A stretch of DNA of 64,000 bases, taken from contig JBEKDK010000019.1 of the NCBI GenBank assembly GCA_050014395.1, positions 10,972 to 74,971 of the forward strand. Reading direction: 5' to 3'. Shown piece after piece: positions 1-8,796 of this stretch (its first letter is position 1; every line of letters begins with the position of its first letter). The position numbers were made by a program, and so were the translations under genes. The notes under the pieces are model-generated. The model was not told where the DNA came from, did no database searches, and saw only the letters and a list, made by a program, of their open reading frames with translations. The DNA comes from DASPOJ01 sp050014395. GTDB taxonomy: Bacteria; Acidobacteriota; Terriglobia; Acidiferrales; UBA7541.

Positions 1-31
1 CAAGTCTGACGTCGCGAACAAACTCGTCAGC

Positions 32-610
32 ATGTTTCTTCACGAGTTGAGCCGCAGCATCAGCGAAAACTGGCCAATTAGGGTCGACGGCGAGGAGTAC
101 GAGGAGCTCGTACGGAGGTGCTTTAGGAATCGGTGCCCATACTGTTCCTGCGATCTGGCGACGACGATCCGAGTCGTCGAACACCTCGACGGCATGAATC
201 GGTACCGGGCGGGACTCCACGCTCCAGGGAATGTCTTGGTCGCCTGCAAAAAATGCAACAGCGAAAAACGGAGGGACGATTCGCAGAGGGTGCTATCGCT
301 TGCGAAAACCGGCTGGGAGTCATTTCTATCGCACGATGGTTCCCGCTGTGCCGCCTCCTGCTTGACCTGTCAGTACTGGAAAACTGTCTGGGAAGATGAA
401 TCGGACCGCGCACTACGATTGAGCGAAAATCTGCAGCGAATTCGATCTTTCCGTATGGCGTTTCCGGAATTTCAGCAGGCTATGCCTGCCCTCGTGGAAA
501 CCCTTCCGGCCTCGTTGACCAAGCTATACTCCGACTGCCAAAACTTCGCCGAGAGGGAGATGAAGGTGCTGCTGAAAGCCTTCGAACGCAGCCGCAACTC
601 CTCGCTTTGA
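32..610 (+). CDS. HNH-type nuclease-like protein (5' end may be cut)
   Basis: The 192-residue protein has a zinc-ribbon HNH core: C35-x2-C38, then E50-H51, N67 and C72-x2-C75 followed by Asn-Ser-Glu-Lys-Arg-Arg. This Cys-pair/EH/N/Cys-pair order is typical of HNH endonucleases, in which the paired cysteines bind structural zinc and the His and Asn form the metal-dependent catalytic site. The remaining hundred or so residues look helical and have no motif I recognise. The reading frame stays open back to the window edge, so the true start may lie outside and the ATG at 32 is only the first one visible. Such proteins occur in restriction, phage and anti-phage contexts, but nothing next to it identifies a role. 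Family assignment is fairly sure; function is unknown. Confidence 0.65.
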   Translation: MFLHELSRSISENWPIRVDGEEYEELVRRCFRNRCPYCSCDLATTIRVVEHLDGMNRYRAGLHAPGNVLVACKKCNSEKRRDDSQRVLSLAKTGWESFLSHDGSRCAASCLTCQYWKTVWEDESDRALRLSENLQRIRSFRMAFPEFQQAMPALVETLPASLTKLYSDCQNFAEREMKVLLKAFERSRNSSL

Positions 611-1004
611 CGAGGCCCCCACGGCGGAACCGCTACGGATGTGCCCAGCGCAGCAGCCGCGCCTGACCCGTTTTCCCGCGAAGAAGAAGACCGGCCCTCC
701 CCAAGTGGGCTCCTTGCAGCTTTGCGCCTAATCATTCGCCAACTTACCTTTAGAGTCAAGAAACGTCCGACGTGCCGCGGGATCCGGCGGCGATGCTACA
801 GGCAGCCCTTCGAGGCGTAGGCCAGCGGCGCTCTCCCGGGCTCTTTTATCGATCAAGGCGGGGCTGGGTGCGTGGAACGGCCGGGAGCGTTCCGGTACAC
901 TATCGACCGGCGTCTTCGCGAGGGCTTCGGCGCGACGGGCGTGACGAAATGCGGGCGGAGACAAGCTCCGCTCCTACGAAAACAAGGGGCGCACGAGGGA
1001 CGAA
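611..1004. other. intergenic, no gene recognised
   Basis: About 390 bases of GC-rich sequence. The short open frames here have arginine-rich, low-complexity products and no convincing ribosome binding site, and I see no clear RNA gene or terminator. The last bases carry GAGGGA just upstream of the next start codon. Confidence 0.5.
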
Positions 1005-1817
1005 ATGAAATTCTGCCGATTTCAATTGCTGGAGTTTGACGCGGGGGCGGCGAGCCGCGCGGGCGAAGGCGTGCATCCGGAGCCGCGCATTGGGCGCATC
1101 GAAGGCGATACGGTGCAGGAGCTTTCGGGCAGCTTGCTGGGCGAGACCAAAGCGGTGGGGCGCAATTGGAAACTGGCGGAGGTGGCGCTGCTGCCGCCTT
1201 CGGTGCCGACGAAAATCGTGTGCGTGGGGCGGAACTACGCCGATCACGCCGCGGAGTTCAACAACGACGTGCCCAAGGAGCCGCTGATTTTTCTGAAGCC
1301 GCCTTCCGCGATTCTGGCGCCCGGAGAGGCGATCGTATTGCCGGCGATTTCAAAGCGTGTGGATTATGAAGGCGAGCTGTGCGTGGTGATCGGGCGGCGC
1401 TGCCGGCAATTGAGTGACACGGACGACGCGCTGGCCTACGTGGCGGGCTACACCTGCCTGGACGACATCAGCGCGCGCGATTTGCAATTTTCCGATCCGC
1501 AATGGACGCGCGCCAAGGGCTTTGACACGTTCTGCCCGTTTGGGCCGGTGCTGGAGACCGAACTCGATCCGGGACACGTGACCGTGGAGACTTACGTGAA
1601 CGGCGCGAAAAAGCAGTCCGCCAGCACCACGGACATGATTTTTCCCGTTGATGCTATAATTCGCTGGATATCGCACGTGATGACGCTCGAACCGGGCGAC
1701 ATCATCGCCACGGGGACGCCCTCTGGCGTGGGCCCGCTCGCCGCGGGCGATATCGTGGAAGTGGTTGTGAGCGGAATTGGCACGCTGCGGAACCCGGTCC
1801 GCGCGGCGGATTCTTAG
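1005..1817 (+). CDS. fumarylacetoacetate hydrolase family protein
   Basis: A 270-residue enzyme of the FAH superfamily, which cleaves or isomerises C-C bonds in oxo-acids during aromatic or sugar-acid catabolism. The family signature is clear: a VGRNYADHAAE segment near residue 75, a KPPSAI segment near 95, the metal-binding DYEGEL segment near 121, and a C-terminal TGTPSGVG loop. The first 70 residues match the short N-terminal cap seen in 2-hydroxyhepta-2,4-diene-1,7-dioate isomerase-like members. Start chosen at the ATG preceded by GAGGGA. The transaldolase gene follows after 38 bases on the same strand, so they may be cotranscribed. The exact substrate cannot be read from sequence; acylpyruvate hydrolase or oxaloacetate decarboxylase activity is also known in this family. 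Confidence 0.85.
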   Translation: MKFCRFQLLEFDAGAASRAGEGVHPEPRIGRIEGDTVQELSGSLLGETKAVGRNWKLAEVALLPPSVPTKIVCVGRNYADHAAEFNNDVPKEPLIFLKPPSAILAPGEAIVLPAISKRVDYEGELCVVIGRRCRQLSDTDDALAYVAGYTCLDDISARDLQFSDPQWTRAKGFDTFCPFGPVLETELDPGHVTVETYVNGAKKQSASTTDMIFPVDAIIRWISHVMTLEPGDIIATGTPSGVGPLAAGDIVEVVVSGIGTLRNPVRAADS

Positions 1818-1855
1818 AGCTTTCTTTCCGCCACCGCGGAAAGAGTGGAGAGATC

Positions 1856-2557
1856 ATGAAATTTTTCCTGGATACCGCAAATCTGGATGAAATCCGCCGC
1901 GGCATGGCCCTGGGCGTAATTGACGGCGTAACCACCAATCCATCGCTGGTGGCCAAAGAAAAGAAACCCTTCCGCGAACACGTGTTGGAAATTTGCGAGG
2001 TGGTGAAGCCCGGCGTGGTCAGCGCTGAAGTCGTCTCCACCGACACGGACAATATTTTGCGCGAGGCGCGCGAGATCGCCACGTGGCACCCCAACATCAT
2101 CGTGAAAATTCCGTGCATCCCCGCGGGCGTGCGCGCGCTGAGCATCCTCTCAAAGGAAGGGATTCGCGTGAATATGACGCTGGTGTTTTCGGCGTCGCAG
2201 GCGCTGATCGTGGCCAAGGCTGGCGGATATTTCGTGAGCCCGTTTTTGGGGCGGCTTGACGATATTTCCTCCGACGGCTTGGTGCTGCTGCGCGATATCT
2301 GCCAAATCTACAAAGCGTACAACTATCCGACGCAGGTGCTGGCGGCCAGCTTGCGCCATCCGCTGCACGTGGTGGAAGCGGCGAAGATGGGCGCGCACAT
2401 CGGCACGATGCCTTACAAAGTCTTCGAGCAATTGTTCCTGCATCCGCTGACCGATCGCGGCTTGGCAGGATTCCTGAAGGATTGGGAGAACGCGCGCCAA
2501 ACGCTGGGCGATATTTTTGCCACGCCCGCCGGCGCGGCGCGCAAATCCGGGAATTGA
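1856..2557 (+). CDS. fsa: small transaldolase / fructose-6-phosphate aldolase
   Basis: A 233-residue TIM-barrel class I aldolase of the short transaldolase (TalC/FSA/MipB) family. It transfers a dihydroxyacetone unit in the non-oxidative pentose phosphate pathway or cleaves fructose 6-phosphate. Visible signatures are the N-terminal MKFFLDTANL, the TTNPSL motif near residues 26-31, the Schiff-base lysine K84 in NIIVKIP, the NMTLVFSASQA segment, and the C-terminal FLKDWE. Length is only slightly above the roughly 215-220 residues usual for the family. The next gene appears to start inside its stop codon (TTGA overlap), which suggests cotranslation. Whether it acts as transaldolase or as F6P aldolase depends on few residues and is not settled here. 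Confidence 0.9.
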   Translation: MKFFLDTANLDEIRRGMALGVIDGVTTNPSLVAKEKKPFREHVLEICEVVKPGVVSAEVVSTDTDNILREAREIATWHPNIIVKIPCIPAGVRALSILSKEGIRVNMTLVFSASQALIVAKAGGYFVSPFLGRLDDISSDGLVLLRDICQIYKAYNYPTQVLAASLRHPLHVVEAAKMGAHIGTMPYKVFEQLFLHPLTDRGLAGFLKDWENARQTLGDIFATPAGAARKSGN

Positions 2558-3009
2558 AGGCGCTCACCGACGATTGGAGGCTACTGGCGGCAGCGGGCGC
2601 GGCCGTTGCCGTAGCTATCGCCGCCACGTCGTATTGGAAATTTCGCCGCCGGCCGGATGCGGATGAGATTGAGCGCCGCCGCCGCGCCCACGTCAATCAA
2701 GTGGGGCGCATCGCCGAAGGGCGCGTAACCGAGCTTGCCGAAGTTCCGGCGCCGGCAATATCGAATGGCCGCTTCGCAATGTTTCGCGGCGCCGAAAAAA
2801 AATCCGGCGTCCGCCCCGCGCGCAATCGCAAACTTCTCTGGTACACCTATTCGATTTCCGGCGTGACCTATGAAACCGCGCAGGACATCACTGGACTGGA
2901 ACATCGCGCGCGGCAACTTTTGTCCGGTCAACTGGCAAGCGTGAAGTACGATCCCGCGAATCCCAGCAATTCCATATTGGTTTCCGAAGAGTGGTCGGGC
3001 CTGAGCTAG
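2554..3009 (+). CDS. membrane-anchored protein, DUF3592-like
   Basis: Starting at the TTG that overlaps the preceding stop codon gives 151 residues: a short N-terminus, one membrane segment (a run of Ala/Val/Ile near residues 10-26), a basic stretch, then a soluble domain. The end of that domain (YTYSISGVTYE, then VKYDPANPSNSIL) resembles DUF3592-type domains, in which a Tyr-rich strand is followed by V-x-Y-x-P-x-N-P. The longer open frame starting at 2482 would run 76 bases inside the transaldolase gene and has an implausible N-terminus, so I prefer the TTG. The next small membrane gene begins right after this stop. Function unknown. Confidence 0.6.
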   Translation: MKALTDDWRLLAAAGAAVAVAIAATSYWKFRRRPDADEIERRRRAHVNQVGRIAEGRVTELAEVPAPAISNGRFAMFRGAEKKSGVRPARNRKLLWYTYSISGVTYETAQDITGLEHRARQLLSGQLASVKYDPANPSNSILVSEEWSGLS

Positions 3010-3261
3010 ATGATGCGGCGGTACACATTCGGTGCGATGGCTGTGATTGTGGCGTTCGTGATCTTGCTGGCCACAGCCGTCGCGTTGGTATTCGCCACGC
3101 TGCGCATCGAGCGCATCGCCAATCCGCTGGCGCACGCCGCAGCCGCCGGCGCCGAGTTGATATTCGGCGCGGCCCTGCTCCTCGCCGGCGTGTATGTCGC
3201 CACGCGCTTCGCCGTACACATCTTCGGCCTCACGGCAGACAATCAGCCGCGAAAATCCTGA
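3010..3261 (+). CDS. small two-helix membrane protein
   Basis: An 83-residue protein whose ATG directly follows the stop codon of the upstream membrane protein gene. It has two strongly hydrophobic segments, about residues 8-30 and 40-65, separated by a short Arg-Ile-Glu-Arg-containing loop, and a polar C-terminus. No family recognised. The tight spacing and shared membrane character suggest that the two gene products act together. The possible reverse-strand frames over the same bases give low-complexity products and are less likely. Confidence 0.5.
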   Translation: MMRRYTFGAMAVIVAFVILLATAVALVFATLRIERIANPLAHAAAAGAELIFGAALLLAGVYVATRFAVHIFGLTADNQPRKS

Positions 3262-3350
3262 ACGATTGCACGTGCATCGCGCGGGCCAAACCAATCGCGG
3301 CGGCATACAGTGCGGCGACAGTCTAGTTGCGGCGGCGCGTCGACCGACGG

Positions 3351-4481
3351 CTACTGCGTCGGCGGCGGGATGTATTGTGATGGCGACGGCGGTGGCGGCG
3401 TGGAAATGGATGAGATGTCGGGCAGACGGCCGGCGGATTCGATCACTTGCTGCGCGAGGTAGTTCGAGACCTTGGCTTCGTTGCGCGCTTCGGTCAGATA
3501 CGCGGTGCGCAACAACTGCTCTTTGCGCGTGCGCAGCGCGTCGCGGATGGTCGATTGCACGGTGGGATCGTTCAGATCGCGCTGGCCAGGAGCTTCCTTA
3601 GCGATGAGCTTCAAGATCCGATACGAGTCTGGCAGTTGACCCGGCTTGCCGCCGGGCAGTGGCACGGTGATGATGCCGCTGAACTCGCCCGGCTTGAGCG
3701 CCATGACGGCGTCCTTGAGGACGAGATTTTTCTGCAGCGAGGATTCCGCAACGTATCCCAAGTCGCCGCCGGACGCCGCAGTTTGCGGATCTTCGGAATA
3801 ATCCATGGCCAATTCCGCAAAATCCGCGCCGTTTTTCAATTGCGCGAGCAGCGCGGCGGATTTGCGGCGCGCCTCGACGTCAGTCGTAGCGTCGTCGTTC
3901 TTGCGATTGCGAACCTCGGGGTCCTTGGTCGGCGTGACCACGATTTGCGCGAGATGATATTGCGTTTCGGCGACGTTGAACTGCTGGCGATTCTGATTGT
4001 AGAAGTCGGAGACATCCTGATCGGTGATGCTGATCTTAGAGACGACTTCGCGATTGATCAGTTTCTGGATGGAAAGTTCTTGGCGAATGTCTTTCTTCAA
4101 GTCGTCCACCGTGACGCCGCGATCTTTCAACTGGCGCTGAAACTCATCCTCGGTGTAAGGACTCTTGAACTCCGTGAATTTGTCCTCGACTTCGCCGTCG
4201 GAAGCCGTCAAACCCAGTTTCTGCGCGCGTTGCAGCAGAATTTGGTTATTGATCAGCTCATCGAGAATGTTGAGCATCAGCGAGAGCGCTTCTTCATGCG
4301 ACGGCAACTGTCCGCCGGGGTTGACGCTGGTGCGGTAATACTGCTCGACCTCACTGCGCGGAATATCCGTGCCGTTGACTTGCGCCCACACGTCCGGCGA
4401 AGGCGCTTCTCCCCTGCGGCAACCGCCGGCCCAAGCCAGCGTCGCCACGATCAGCCCTGCCGCCAACAATTGCTTTTGCAT
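3351..4481 (-). CDS. SurA/PrsA-like peptidyl-prolyl isomerase lipoprotein
   Basis: A 376-residue periplasmic foldase. The N-terminus is a lipoprotein signal with a lipobox ending at Cys21 (LAWAGGC), so the mature protein should be lipid-anchored. Residues about 30-165 form a helical SurA-N-type chaperone domain (the VNGTDIPRSEVEQYY segment is characteristic). A parvulin (PpiC) rotamase domain follows at about 170-290, with the ASGGDLGYV motif and a conserved GEFSGII strand. A helical segment and a Pro/Ser-rich tail end the protein. It probably helps outer-membrane barrels fold, which fits a genome with many such barrels. It is on the opposite strand from its left neighbours and near rpmB on the same strand, though a shared transcript is not obvious. 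Confidence 0.85.
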   Translation of the reverse strand: MQKQLLAAGLIVATLAWAGGCRRGEAPSPDVWAQVNGTDIPRSEVEQYYRTSVNPGGQLPSHEEALSLMLNILDELINNQILLQRAQKLGLTASDGEVEDKFTEFKSPYTEDEFQRQLKDRGVTVDDLKKDIRQELSIQKLINREVVSKISITDQDVSDFYNQNRQQFNVAETQYHLAQIVVTPTKDPEVRNRKNDDATTDVEARRKSAALLAQLKNGADFAELAMDYSEDPQTAASGGDLGYVAESSLQKNLVLKDAVMALKPGEFSGIITVPLPGGKPGQLPDSYRILKLIAKEAPGQRDLNDPTVQSTIRDALRTRKEQLLRTAYLTEARNEAKVSNYLAQQVIESAGRLPDISSISTPPPPSPSQYIPPPTQ

Positions 4482-4540
4482 TTCCGCCTCTAGATGCTTT
4501 CCGGCTGGGCGCGCCAGTGATCGCGCTCCGCGAAGATCGC

Positions 4541-4732
4541 TTACGCTGCTTTGTGGACTTTACCCGCGCGCAAGCACGACGTGCAAACCCGCACCTGCTT
4601 GCGCACGCCAGCTACAACCGCCCGAACGCGCTTGAGATTGGGATTCCAGCGCCGGCGCCGCGTGTTATTGGCGTGGCTGATCACATTGCCATACCGCGGA
4701 CCTTTTCCGCAAATTTCGCATTTCTGTGCCAT
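4541..4732 (-). CDS. rpmB: 50S ribosomal protein L28
   Basis: A 63-residue basic protein with the L28 hallmarks: N-terminal CEICGKGPRYGN, then SHANNTRRRRWNPNL, and a C-terminal CTSCLRAGKV. The two Cys-x2-Cys pairs are the zinc-binding form of L28. A strong AAGGAG lies just upstream of the ATG on the minus strand. Length is normal for bacterial L28. It is a structural component of the large ribosomal subunit and is expected to be constitutively expressed. Confidence 0.97.
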   Translation of the reverse strand: MAQKCEICGKGPRYGNVISHANNTRRRRWNPNLKRVRAVVAGVRKQVRVCTSCLRAGKVHKAA

Positions 4733-5012
4733 CTCTGCTCCTTGCAGGGTTCGAGGAATGTTCTAAGACCCGCTAGACGCTGAAAGTATAGCAACGATCG
4801 GCACTCCAGCCTAGAACACGCTTGCGCAGCGATGGTCGGCCGCGCAGCGCCGCAGCGGGCTCAGCGGAATATTTGTCTGGCCCTTGTCCCATTGCGGACA
4901 GTTTGCTCGTTCATGCCGTGGGATAGTTTGCGGCACGGCGTGTAATTCGCCTCACACAGACAACCTTCAGGAAGCGCGGTTTCAGCAAGAACAAGAACTG
5001 GAGAAAACTAAA

Positions 5013-6329
5013 ATGAATCCTGTGACTGAAATAAGAACGAATCCGGCTTCCGAATCGAGAAGTGTTGCGAGTGGAGCAGCCGCTGCGCCAGCCTCGGCAA
5101 AACCGACGACAACGACCGGAGCGGTTTTCGGCGCCACGCCGGGGATGCCTGGAATCTTCAAGTCAAATTTCGACTACCAGCTTGTGAGAGGGATGCTCGC
5201 CGGCGCCTATGGCGAGGGCGGCGCGTTCGGTGAGCTGTACTCGACAGCGAGGCGAGTGGTGGACAGAGACATAGAGAGCTGGACTGCCGAATGGGGCGGC
5301 ACTGCGGAGAGGGTCGAGGCCATAGCCCACAACTCCTTGAGCGGCGGCCATGCCGTCAGTGCGCGCGAGGCGTTTCTCCGGGCGTCCCTGTATTGGCGAA
5401 CGGGACTCTTCTTCCTTGACAACAACGACCCACGCCAGCTCGCGATGTACAAGAGTCACCGCGCATGCTTCAGGCACGCAGCGGCGCTGTTCGATCCGCA
5501 GATCGAACCCGTCAGCATTCCCTACGAGAACGGGAAAGTGTTGCCTGGGTATTTCATGCGCGCGGACGCAACCGGTCGACCGCGTGCGACGGTGATGATC
5601 CTCGGTGGTGGCGACACGACTTGCGAGGAACTGTATGACTTTGGCGGCGGTGCGGCAGCGGTGCGCCGCGGCTACAACGCGTTTTTGTGGGAGGGCCCCG
5701 GACAAGTCGGCGCGTACGCCATGGATCGGGATTTGACGTATCGCCCGGACTGGGAAGTCCCGACGCGATATGCCGTGGACTACGTTCTATCCCGCGGCGA
5801 CGTGGATGCCACCAGGCTGGCGCTCTCGGGGCACAGCATGGGCGGATACTTCGCCCCGCGTGCCGTAGCCTACGAAAAACGCATTACGGCCGTGATCGCG
5901 AATTCGCTGATACCGGAACTTAAGCCCGTACTTTTGGCCTTGATGGGCTTTGACCCAACCAAGCCCTATGTTGAGGGAATGGAGGACAAGATTGACATTT
6001 CCGAGCCGATGAAGAAATTCATGACGACGAACGTCAAAGAGCGGTGCGGGTTCGCAGGGAAGCCGCTCGGGGCACTATTTGACAACATCGGGAGTTACAC
6101 CTTGGCCGGGCTTGAGGGGAAGATCACGTGCCCGCTGCTGAGCATAGCCGGCGAGGGCGAGGGACCGCTGATGGTGAGTAAGGGGCACGCGTTCTACGAG
6201 AAGCTCACCTGCCCGAAGACGGAGCGTGTGGTTAGCTCACTGGAGGGCGGCGACGCTCACTGCACAATGAATAACCCGAGTCTGAAGCACCAGATCGAAT
6301 TCGACTGGCTCGACGAGGTCTTCAAATAG
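5013..6329 (+). CDS. alpha/beta hydrolase with N-terminal cap
   Basis: From the ATG at 5013, which is preceded by CTGGAG, the protein is 438 residues. The open frame extends to 4884, but that stretch has no coding character. Residues about 45-190 form a helical cap. The catalytic domain follows, with the nucleophile elbow GHSMGGYF (Ser near residue 275) and a late His in the GGDAHC segment. The acidic member is probably in the SIAGEGEG loop. This two-domain build resembles the FrsA/DUF1100 and 2,6-dihydropseudooxynicotine hydrolase group, which act on C-C or ester bonds. There is no signal peptide, so it is likely cytoplasmic. The substrate cannot be told from context; it stands alone between intergenic regions. 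Confidence 0.8.
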   Translation: MNPVTEIRTNPASESRSVASGAAAAPASAKPTTTTGAVFGATPGMPGIFKSNFDYQLVRGMLAGAYGEGGAFGELYSTARRVVDRDIESWTAEWGGTAERVEAIAHNSLSGGHAVSAREAFLRASLYWRTGLFFLDNNDPRQLAMYKSHRACFRHAAALFDPQIEPVSIPYENGKVLPGYFMRADATGRPRATVMILGGGDTTCEELYDFGGGAAAVRRGYNAFLWEGPGQVGAYAMDRDLTYRPDWEVPTRYAVDYVLSRGDVDATRLALSGHSMGGYFAPRAVAYEKRITAVIANSLIPELKPVLLALMGFDPTKPYVEGMEDKIDISEPMKKFMTTNVKERCGFAGKPLGALFDNIGSYTLAGLEGKITCPLLSIAGEGEGPLMVSKGHAFYEKLTCPKTERVVSSLEGGDAHCTMNNPSLKHQIEFDWLDEVFK

Positions 6330-6399
6330 GATCGGGGACACCTAGAGTAATTTCAGTTGCATGGAGAACGCGCACAAACAGAAATGGGGGCGAGTGGCG

Positions 6400-6705
6400 C
6401 AGGCTTTGAAGTGAGGGTGACCCATCCTTTGGCCGCCGCGGCGGGCAAAGGATGAGCCACCCCGGTATTCAATTCGCGCAGCCCTCAAGGCGCCGCATAT
6501 TACTCCACGGTGAAGACTGCCAGTGGTGTCATCCGCTCGTGCAGATTGTGGAATTCAAAGAGCCTGGAAGGGGTGGGCCACCCGCCCATGTTGACTTGGG
6601 AGATTTGCCAGAAGCGTATCGAATGGCGCCTTGAAGTTGAGAGGGGCGGTGTCGCAGCCTTTGAATTTCGGGCGGCCCATCCTGGCGCTGCAAAGGGCGG
6701 GCCAC
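6400..6705. repeat. intergenic palindromic repeat, two copies plus a fragment
   Basis: A short element recurs in this gap. Copy one (about 6400-6463) begins CGCAGGCTTTGAA and holds a long hairpin: CATCCTTTG at 6423-6431 pairs with CAAAGGATG at 6446-6454, with further pairing inside (CCGCC/GGCGG) and outside (GGGTG/CACCC). Copy two (about 6652-6705) begins CGCAGCCTTTGAA and continues through GCGGCCCATCC to GGGCGGGCCACCCGC. A fragment, GGGTGGGCCACCCGCCC, lies at about 6571-6587. These look like dispersed REP-type intergenic elements. I see no gene in 6330-6756 other than this. Confidence 0.6.
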
Positions 6706-6756
6706 CCGCGGGACGTTCAGAAGAACTACAGTAGCGTGTCGAAGGGGGGCGTTATT

Positions 6757-7389
6757 GTGGCTAATGCCATAGGGCGAATGTGTTCGCTCTTCACGATCTT
6801 ATTCTTAATCGGAACCGTTCAAATGTGTGCTCAGGCACCCACTGAGCTGAAAGTATGGAGTTTTCAAGGGGCGCGCGGGCAGGTCCAAATAAAAGCGTCT
6901 CAGGTCGGCGGCAGCGCTGGCAAAAAAACATGTGTTCTGGAGATTTACTCTCCTGGGGGAGCGAATCGGTCGGAAGTTGAGGAGGCGGAGTTTCTTTCGA
7001 CGGTTTTGAACGATCTGCCGAAGATAGGTGTAAGCGTCCAGTCAATCGATCGGATTCTCTTTCGGTTTAATGAACCAGACGCTGTTGCCAGGGTAGCGGC
7101 CTACGCAGCGTCGTCAAAGCAATGGAGGGAAGCGTTGCGCAACAACAACGTGTCCATTGCTCATGCGCTCGTGACGGCGTTCATCAACGAAAGCGGTGCA
7201 TACAGGGAGTGGGATCGCGTGTTCAGAGAGCATGGTCTCGCCCTCAGAGTTGCGGGTGTGGAGCAATTCATGGTGGAGCCGTTTTCCCAGGCACACGCGA
7301 GTTGTCCGGCGGGTACGGATTGCAAGAATCTTGTCGTTCCGAACGATGCCTTCGTGCAGATGAATGTTGTCCCCATCGCTCGCCAGTAG
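6757..7389 (+). CDS. secreted protein of unknown function
   Basis: The GTG at 6757, preceded by GAAGGGGGG, gives 210 residues; an ATG at 6778 is an alternative. Either start gives a signal peptide (hydrophobic LFTILFLIGTV, ending near CAQA), so the product is exported. The mature part has a strand-rich N-terminal half, a helical middle and a C-terminal half with two cysteines in the SCPAGTDCK segment that could form a disulfide. I do not recognise the family. The open frame runs further upstream to 6631 through the repeat region, but that extension is unlikely to be translated. It ends about 150 bases before the paired CRP-like operators of the next gene and is probably a single-gene unit. 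Confidence 0.6.
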   Translation: MANAIGRMCSLFTILFLIGTVQMCAQAPTELKVWSFQGARGQVQIKASQVGGSAGKKTCVLEIYSPGGANRSEVEEAEFLSTVLNDLPKIGVSVQSIDRILFRFNEPDAVARVAAYAASSKQWREALRNNNVSIAHALVTAFINESGAYREWDRVFREHGLALRVAGVEQFMVEPFSQAHASCPAGTDCKNLVVPNDAFVQMNVVPIARQ

Positions 7390-7540
7390 GGTTGGCCTCT
7401 ACCAGCACCCCAATCAGCTAGACTGCCCCTCTTGCGCCCACCCTACGCGCCTGGGACGATTCCGTTAGGACAGGTTCCGACCAGCCCCACGACAAACATC
7501 TTGCGCGGGGCGGGGTACGGCGCGGGCGAGCGGAGGATTG

Positions 7541-7576
7541 GTGACCCGCATCACTCGGGAGGGTGACTTCGATCAC
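7541..7576 (+). promoter_or_regulatory. two CRP-like operators, 22 bp apart
   Basis: GTGACCCGCATCAC (7541-7554) and GTGACTTCGATCAC (7563-7576) both fit GTGA-N6-TCAC, the core of CRP/FNR-family operators. Their centres are exactly 22 bp apart, two helical turns, so dimers would lie on the same face. The centres are about 58 and 80 bp upstream of the ATG of the tandem universal stress protein, a position fitting activation. The same pairing occurs upstream of two other genes in this window. Confidence 0.7.
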
Positions 7577-7626
7577 TGCTGGCGAGGGGGCCGCGGGTGC
7601 ACAGTTACGGGCGCTGGAGGTGGGGC

Positions 7627-8526
7627 ATGAAGACCGCCGAGCCTGGCACGCGCATCGTGCTGAAAAATATTTTGTTTCTCACGGATTTCTCGGAGCCTTC
7701 CCAGGCGGCCCTGCCATTCGCCATCGCTGTGGCGCGCGGATACGGCGCGACGATTCACGCGCTGCATGTGCTGATGCCGGAGCCCTACGTCCACGCCCTG
7801 CCGGAGACGATCGCGGCCGCTCTGGAAGCGCAGGAGGAAACCGCCGAAGCGGAAATGCAGCGCGTGGAAGCGCAGCTGGCGAACGTGCCGCATGAAGTGG
7901 CTGTGGTGCGGGGGGCCGGCGTGTGGCCGGCTCTGGAACAAACGATCACGGAGTGCGATGCCGACTTGATCGTCCTGGGCACGCACGGCCGCACCGGCGC
8001 GCAGAAGTTGCTGCTCGGATCGACGGCGGAGGAAATTTTCCGGCGCGCGCGCGTTCCCGTGCTGAGCATCGGTCCATGGGCGCGCAGAGGGATTCACAAC
8101 GCGGCGCACTTCCATCGCGTGCTTTATGCCACGGACTTTACGCCGGCATCTTTGGCTGCGGCGCCCTACGCGATTTCCCTGGCGCAGGAACACGCGGCGC
8201 GGCTGGCGCTGATCCACGTGGTACATGAGCGCGATCTGGAACCCGGGCGCGTGCGGGCCAAGGACTCGGTGGCCAACGTGATGTACGAACTGCACGAAAT
8301 CGTTCCGCAGAACGCTGAATTGTGGTGCCGGCCGGAGGCGGTGGTCGCGTACGGGGAACCAGCGACGAGAATTGTGGAGGCGGCGAAGGAACGCGACGCC
8401 GACCTTATCGTCCTGGGTGTCCGCGACGCCGCCGGGCATTTGGGTTCATTGACGCACTTGGAGCGAGCGGTATCGCACAACGTCGTGGCTCATGCGGTGT
8501 GCCCTGTCATGACCGTCCGGGGATAA
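7627..8526 (+). CDS. universal stress protein, tandem UspA domains
   Basis: 299 residues from the ATG at 7627, which has GGAGG six bases upstream. Two UspA domains lie in tandem, about residues 12-155 and 165-298. The first has the ATP-binding pattern G-x2-G-x9-G-S/T (LGTHGRTGAQKLLLGSTAEE). The second has a degenerate form (LGVRDAAGHLGSLTHLE), so perhaps only the first domain binds nucleotide. Such proteins are induced by energy or oxygen limitation and protect resting cells. The paired CRP-like operators upstream and the nearby Crp/Fnr gene suggest control by that regulator. A strong hairpin follows the stop codon, so it is probably transcribed alone. Confidence 0.92.
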   Translation: MKTAEPGTRIVLKNILFLTDFSEPSQAALPFAIAVARGYGATIHALHVLMPEPYVHALPETIAAALEAQEETAEAEMQRVEAQLANVPHEVAVVRGAGVWPALEQTITECDADLIVLGTHGRTGAQKLLLGSTAEEIFRRARVPVLSIGPWARRGIHNAAHFHRVLYATDFTPASLAAAPYAISLAQEHAARLALIHVVHERDLEPGRVRAKDSVANVMYELHEIVPQNAELWCRPEAVVAYGEPATRIVEAAKERDADLIVLGVRDAAGHLGSLTHLERAVSHNVVAHAVCPVMTVRG

Positions 8527-8528
8527 AG

Positions 8529-8584
8529 CGAGAGCCGCCGCGAGGAGCCACCTAGGCATCCTCGAGCGGAGACGGCGGCTCTCG
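8529..8584 (+). terminator. strong hairpin after the stress protein gene
   Basis: CGAGAGCCGCCG (8529-8540) pairs perfectly with CGGCGGCTCTCG (8573-8584), and an inner stem CGAGGA/TCCTCG (8541-8546 with 8559-8564) extends it. It starts three bases after the stop codon. There is no clean T-run, so it may be a factor-assisted terminator or an mRNA-stabilising hairpin. The rest of the gap up to 8796 shows no gene. Confidence 0.55.
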
Positions 8585-8796
8585 AGGCCTCTGCTTCTAG
8601 CACATTCCACGCGACAGAAAAATCACGTAAAACAACTTAAGGCGAAAAGCGGTTTAGTGCCGCTGCTCGCCTCATGGCTGACCTCAGCCCCGGAAGAAAA
8701 TATCCCAAGAAATCGTGGAGAAAAGTGAGAACTAACTTGCTTTGAGATCTGCTCCGATTTTACCGAGAGCGGCTTTCAACCGCGCGCGACCCCCGG

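Noticed and set aside
772..1008. 78-codon frame before the FAH gene
   Set aside because: Overlaps the FAH start, has no ribosome binding site and a basic low-complexity product.
3447..4493. 348-codon plus-strand frame over the SurA-like gene
   Set aside because: Antisense shadow; the minus strand has lipobox, chaperone and rotamase motifs.
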